Below, in pieces: positions 60,768 to 64,000 of a stretch of 64,000 nt of DNA. The position numbers and the translations under genes are program-made. Position 1 is the first letter of the stretch, and every line of letters begins with the position of its first letter. Source of the stretch: Amycolatopsis benzoatilytica AK 16/65. GTDB lineage: Bacteria; Actinomycetota; Actinomycetes; Mycobacteriales; Pseudonocardiaceae. The notes under the pieces are model-generated. The model made no database searches. It worked only from the letters and a program-made list of their open reading frames with translations, and was not told the DNA's origin. Where the stretch lies: NCBI RefSeq assembly GCF_000383915.1, contig NZ_KB912942.1, forward strand, positions 2,082,561 through 2,146,560, read 5' to 3'.

Positions 60768-61394
60768 TCAATGTCCTGCTTGCGTGCCGTGGGGTGAGAG
60801 GCCGAGCAGAGGCAGCCACACCGTGTCCACGATCTCGACGATTGTCGCGTCCGGCACCGCGCCGATGGCCATCAGCATGTCGTGGCGCACGAGGTCGAAG
60901 GGCAGGTTCACCACCCGTTCGGACCGCGGCGCCTCGGCCAGCTCGCCGCGTTCGACGGCGCGGTCGACAAGCGTGGCGAAGGGCGGGGGCTGGTCCGTGA
61001 TCCGAAGGCGGCTGCGCAGGTCGTTGAAGCTGGTGCCGGTTTCGCGGAAGTAGTCCGCCAGCTTCAGGTGCAGGAGCACCATCGTGCGGTCCCGCTTGGC
61101 GTTGATCGCGCGCAGGAGGGCGAGGGCGTCCTGGCGCAGGCTGCCGGTGTCGGGGAGGTCGAGCGGGTGCCAGTGGCGGGCGAGCGTGGCGATGAGGAGG
61201 TCTTCGCGTTGCGGCCAGCGCCGGTAGAGCACCGGCTTGCTGGTTCCCGCGCGCGCGGCGACGGCCTCGTAGGTGAATCCGTGGTAGCCCTGCTCGACGA
61301 GAACATCCCAGGCGGCATCGGTGAGCGCGCTCTCCAGCGCGGTGCCCCTGCGCCGGGTGGGAGTGCCCTCCGCTCGCCGTTGCTCGTTCGCCAC
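60768..61394 (-). CDS. TetR-family transcriptional regulator
   Basis: 208 residues from GTG 61394 (GGAG 6 nt upstream; the open frame runs on to 61523 through the operator). HTH: LTDAAWDVLVEQGYHGFTY, then EAVAARAGTSKPVLYRRWPQREDLLIATL; TetR_C_16/11-like end (VNLPFDLVRHDMLMAIG). Divergent from an MDR reductase with a perfect dyad between. Confidence 0.9.
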   Translation of the reverse strand: MANEQRRAEGTPTRRRGTALESALTDAAWDVLVEQGYHGFTYEAVAARAGTSKPVLYRRWPQREDLLIATLARHWHPLDLPDTGSLRQDALALLRAINAKRDRTMVLLHLKLADYFRETGTSFNDLRSRLRITDQPPPFATLVDRAVERGELAEAPRSERVVNLPFDLVRHDMLMAIGAVPDATIVEIVDTVWLPLLGLSPHGTQAGH

Positions 61395-61441
61395 TGTTCT
61401 CCGTTCCCGCGGCATGCGGCAGATCCGGTTAGACCCGCTTG

Positions 61442-61483
61442 CGTATCTTAACTCGGCCTCGTACGCTAGGCCCATAAGATACG
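61442..61483. promoter_or_regulatory. TetR operator CGTATCTTA...TAAGATACG
   Basis: Perfect 9-bp inverted repeat (61442-61450, 61475-61483), 24-bp spacer, in the divergent gap between TetR and the MDR gene. Confidence 0.7.
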
Positions 61484-61525
61484 GACCCGTTTCTAGGTGG
61501 GGTGGGATCACGCAAGGAAGCAAGC

Positions 61526-62485
61526 ATGTCCATGATCAACGCCGCGCTCGTGGAGTCGTTCGACGAGCCGCCGCACTACCGCTCCGTCCCTGCTCCCGAG
61601 GCCGCTCCCGGCCAGGAGACGGTGGACGTCCTCGCCGTCGGCGTGCACCCCGCCACCCGCGGGATCGCCGCCGGAAAGCACTACACGAGCCCCAAGACCT
61701 TGCCCGCGCCGGCGGGGGCGGACGCGGTTGTCCGCCGGGCGGACGGCAGCCTCGGCTACGTCATGCTCATGGGCGCCGGCACGCTGGCCGAGCGCGTCGT
61801 CGTCGATCCGACCGCGGTCATCCCGGTCCCGGACGGAACCGATCCCGCGGTCCTGGCCGCCACCATGAACCCCGCGCTGTCCTCGTGGACCGCGCTGCGC
61901 ACGCGCGTCCCGTTCCAGGCCGGACAGTCGGTCCTGGTGCACGGCGCGACTGGCAATGCCGGCTCGATGGCCGTCAAGGTCGCCAAGCACCTCGGCGCGG
62001 AGCGAGTGGTCGCCGCCGGACGAAACCGCGCTCGCCTCGACGAACTCAAGGGCGAGAGCGCGGACGCAGTGGTCCAGCTCGTGCCCGACGAGGACGCCAC
62101 CGCGGCTGCGCTCGCCGAGGCCGCCGCAGAGGTCGACGTGGTCCTGGACTATGTGTGGGGGCCGCCTACCGAACTCGCCATGCGCGCCGTACTCGGAGCG
62201 CGTACCCAGCACACCCGATTGCTGGACTGGGTGCAGATCGGCGGAATGGGCGGAGACGCGATCACCCTGTCCGGGCACGAGCTGCGCTCGAACGCGTGCC
62301 GGATCCTGGGCAGCGGCTTCGGCGCGGTGGACCCGCAGGTCATGCAACGAGAGTTCACCGAGCTGGTCGCCGCGATCGCCGCGGGCGGCATGGCAGTGCG
62401 CCCGCATCCGTTCCCGCTCGAGCAGGTCGAGGCCGCCTGGGCGCACCAGGACGCACCCGGCGAGCGGACCGTCATCCTCCTTTAG
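61526..62485 (+). CDS. zinc-free alcohol dehydrogenase/quinone oxidoreductase-like protein
   Basis: 319 residues from ATG 61526 (AAGGAAG upstream). GroES-like N-terminus and Rossmann VLVHGATGNAGSMAVKVAKH; LDYVWGPPTELAMRAVL and a QIGGMGGDAITLSGHELR loop are MDR-like; no zinc cysteines. NAD(P)H-dependent reductase of unknown substrate, controlled by the divergent TetR. Confidence 0.87.
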   Translation: MSMINAALVESFDEPPHYRSVPAPEAAPGQETVDVLAVGVHPATRGIAAGKHYTSPKTLPAPAGADAVVRRADGSLGYVMLMGAGTLAERVVVDPTAVIPVPDGTDPAVLAATMNPALSSWTALRTRVPFQAGQSVLVHGATGNAGSMAVKVAKHLGAERVVAAGRNRARLDELKGESADAVVQLVPDEDATAAALAEAAAEVDVVLDYVWGPPTELAMRAVLGARTQHTRLLDWVQIGGMGGDAITLSGHELRSNACRILGSGFGAVDPQVMQREFTELVAAIAAGGMAVRPHPFPLEQVEAAWAHQDAPGERTVILL

Positions 62486-63139
62486 CCCACCCGTCACCCG
62501 CCGCCTGATACCGGGCGCGGGCGGCGCTCTCGACCACTGCGAGCACCGAGTCGCCGCGCAGTCAGCTCCGCCCCATGATCGCGCACGTCACGCCGAAGGT
62601 GGACTGCTTTCGCACACCCACTCCGCACGCGCCGATCCACCTGCGCATGACGCCACCCCGGTGAGGTTCTCATGCCGCGCCCGACCGCCCGGCCCACCGT
62701 CCACGGCGGACGCATGCTGTTTGGCCGGGTACGAGCCGGTCGACCGCGGCGCACGTGCAGCACCGGCGGATTCTGGGGTTTTCCCGGTCGCCGGCGGGAG
62801 ACGCTGGGGCATGGACAACCCTGACGGGTACCCGCACTGCCCGGGGGCGGGAAAGGCAGGTGCGAGGCACCGATCTGCGGCCCGGCCTCGTCCGCCCACT
62901 GTGGAGGCCGGGCGGGGATCCGGCCAGGAACCAGAACGCATGGCATGCCCGGATGTTGCCCGCGAACCCGGACCCGACCGGCCCGGACCAGTTGTTGCAC
63001 AAGCTGCGTGCCACGAAGTCGCTTGGCGAGATCGTCTCGGTCGCGCCGGAAACGGCACGCCGGCCAACGGGGAACCACCACGGCCGGGCGCCGTTCTCAT
63101 CGGCACGGCGCAGATCCGCGACGGAGTGAAAGGTGTGAA
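62486..63139. other. 654-bp region without a recognised gene
   Basis: Several overlapping frames, none with a domain or a good start. Likely the promoter region of the condensation-protein gene plus decayed sequence. Confidence 0.45.
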
Positions 63140-64000
63140 ATGGGCAGAGGACAACGGTTCACCCGCCGCGTGGCACCGCTCGAACGGTGGTATCTCGGTT
63201 TCCCACGGGCCTTTTCGCCCGTGCAGAACCTCGTCGTGGAAGGCGTGGGACAGCTCGGCGCCGACGAAGTCCGGCACGCGGTCGCGGCAGCGGGTGAGGT
63301 CTATCCGGGCTCGCAGCTCGTTCGCCACGGAAACCACTGGGTCGACCGGCTAACGCCGCCGCCGGTCCGATTCGCCGCGGGAATGCCGTTATCCCGGCCG
63401 GCGCTCGCTACTGCGCTGCCCCGCGCTGGTGCCTTCTGCGAGGTCGTGGTATTCGACGGTGCACTGGTTTTTCGCGCCTCGCACGCAGTGATGGACGCGC
63501 GGGGGATCAAAATCTGGGCTGCGGAGGTGTTTCGTGCACTTCGTGGCGAATGCCCGAGCAGACGCGAGTCCGAACGTACCGTGCTCGATCTCGACGAACC
63601 TCTTCTGGATGCCGCCGAGGCGGGCGGGCACCGCCTCGCCCCGCCGGCGCTTCTCGCGACCCCCCGCCGGTCCCGGCCCGGGGAATGGCAGTGGGCCCGC
63701 CGGACGATCGACGGCACTTTCCCGGCTGTGGTGGCGAGGATCGCGACCGAGCTCGCGAGGCTGTCCGGCCGGGACAGCGCGCCGGTCAGCGTCCCGCTGG
63801 ACCTGCGGGTGTTCCATCCGGACCTGGACTCGACCTCGAACCTGGCGGTCACCGTCGCGATCGACGTCCCGGCAGGCCAGAGCTGGGCGGAGACGCACCA
63901 GCAGCTTCTCGGCGTGCTCGCCGAGCGGCGGGGAACGGTGTTCGCGCCGGGTGCCGCGATCCTTCGAGCACCGCTGGGATACCTGCGGGCGATCGTCCGG
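63140..64000 (+). CDS. condensation-domain-like acyltransferase, 3' end outside window
   Basis: Open from ATG 63140 (AAAGGTG upstream) to the right edge, 287 residues without a stop. Start VAPLERWYLGFPRAFSPVQN, then RASHAVMDARGIKIWAAEVF, which stands where NRPS-type condensation domains carry HHxxxDG: here His-Ala-Val-Met-Asp with Ala before His-less first position (S-H) and no following Gly. PVSVPLDLRVFHPDLDSTSN continues the fold (the usual DxR region). Such single-domain proteins transfer acyl groups in lipopeptide or PapA-like lipid synthesis. May open a biosynthetic cluster beyond the window. Confidence 0.72.
   Translation, partial: MGRGQRFTRRVAPLERWYLGFPRAFSPVQNLVVEGVGQLGADEVRHAVAAAGEVYPGSQLVRHGNHWVDRLTPPPVRFAAGMPLSRPALATALPRAGAFCEVVVFDGALVFRASHAVMDARGIKIWAAEVFRALRGECPSRRESERTVLDLDEPLLDAAEAGGHRLAPPALLATPRRSRPGEWQWARRTIDGTFPAVVARIATELARLSGRDSAPVSVPLDLRVFHPDLDSTSNLAVTVAIDVPAGQSWAETHQQLLGVLAERRGTVFAPGAAILRAPLGYLRAIVR

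Noticed and set aside
1..64000. CRISPR, tRNA, rRNA, prophage or integrase signatures
   Set aside because: I saw no spaced repeat array, cloverleaf, integrase or phage structural gene; tRNAs could not be scanned by program.

Overview
The window is high-GC DNA with many ATGA/GTGA start-stop overlaps, AAGGAGG-type ribosome sites, several probable leaderless starts and many TetR, LysR, IclR, GntR, MarR and HxlR regulators. This fits an actinomycete chromosome, most likely Pseudonocardiaceae such as Amycolatopsis; the genus is inferred. I saw no rRNA, tRNA, CRISPR array or replication origin. The content looks like an accessory chromosomal arm rich in catabolic genes, regulators and decayed genes.

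Layout. 1-7.2 kb: end of a secreted sugar-active enzyme, DeoR regulator, an MFS transporter carrying three CarboxypepD-like beta-sandwich repeats, an HxlR-controlled SDR/tautomerase pair with two identical operators, a gamma-carbonic-anhydrase-like protein and an acyl-CoA dehydrogenase remnant. 7.4-13.1 kb: secreted phosphoesterase, large SARP/AfsR regulator, YHS-domain protein. 13.4-18.1 kb: an unusual MIO-family ammonia-lyase homologue (G-T-G where A-S-G is expected) coupled to an MFS transporter, followed upstream by a 2-oxoglutarate/Fe(II) oxygenase and a divergent LysR regulator. 18.3-28.9 kb: nine-gene minus-strand operon (CoA ligase, truncated SRPBCC, aldehyde dehydrogenase, enoyl-CoA hydratase, PF10118 putative di-iron protein, ferredoxin-ferredoxin reductase, Baeyer-Villiger-type monooxygenase, SDR, lipase) with a divergent TetR and clear operator. 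Its content recalls the mycobacterial mymA operon.

29-43 kb: a mosaic of small units: membrane proteins, a secreted EEP-family phosphatase/nuclease, two truncated genes joined back to back (ferredoxin and aldehyde dehydrogenase), CGNR regulator with epoxide hydrolase, two-component system, MpaB-type oxygenase with TetR, a frameshifted AT-rich SUKH-like gene, a 134-bp MITE-like element, a membrane-anchored PAF-acetylhydrolase-like lipase and a PadR/membrane-protein pair. 43-46.3 kb holds remnants of three genes around an intact GntR/fatty-acid-hydroxylase operon.

46.3-64 kb: HxlR with quinone oxidoreductase; XRE regulator, AAHS aromatic-acid transporter and an alpha/beta-hydrolase fused to a metallo-beta-lactamase-like domain; then a minus-strand set of SDR, amidohydrolase, MaoC hydratase, 4CL-type CoA ligase, IclR, VanA-like Rieske oxygenase, a 94-residue protein and VanB-like reductase, with a divergent MarR. 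This matches a CoA-dependent hydroxycinnamate deacetylation pathway of the Rhodococcus cou type plus aromatic O-demethylation. The window closes with LysE, TetR/MDR reductase and the start of a condensation-domain protein that runs off the right edge.
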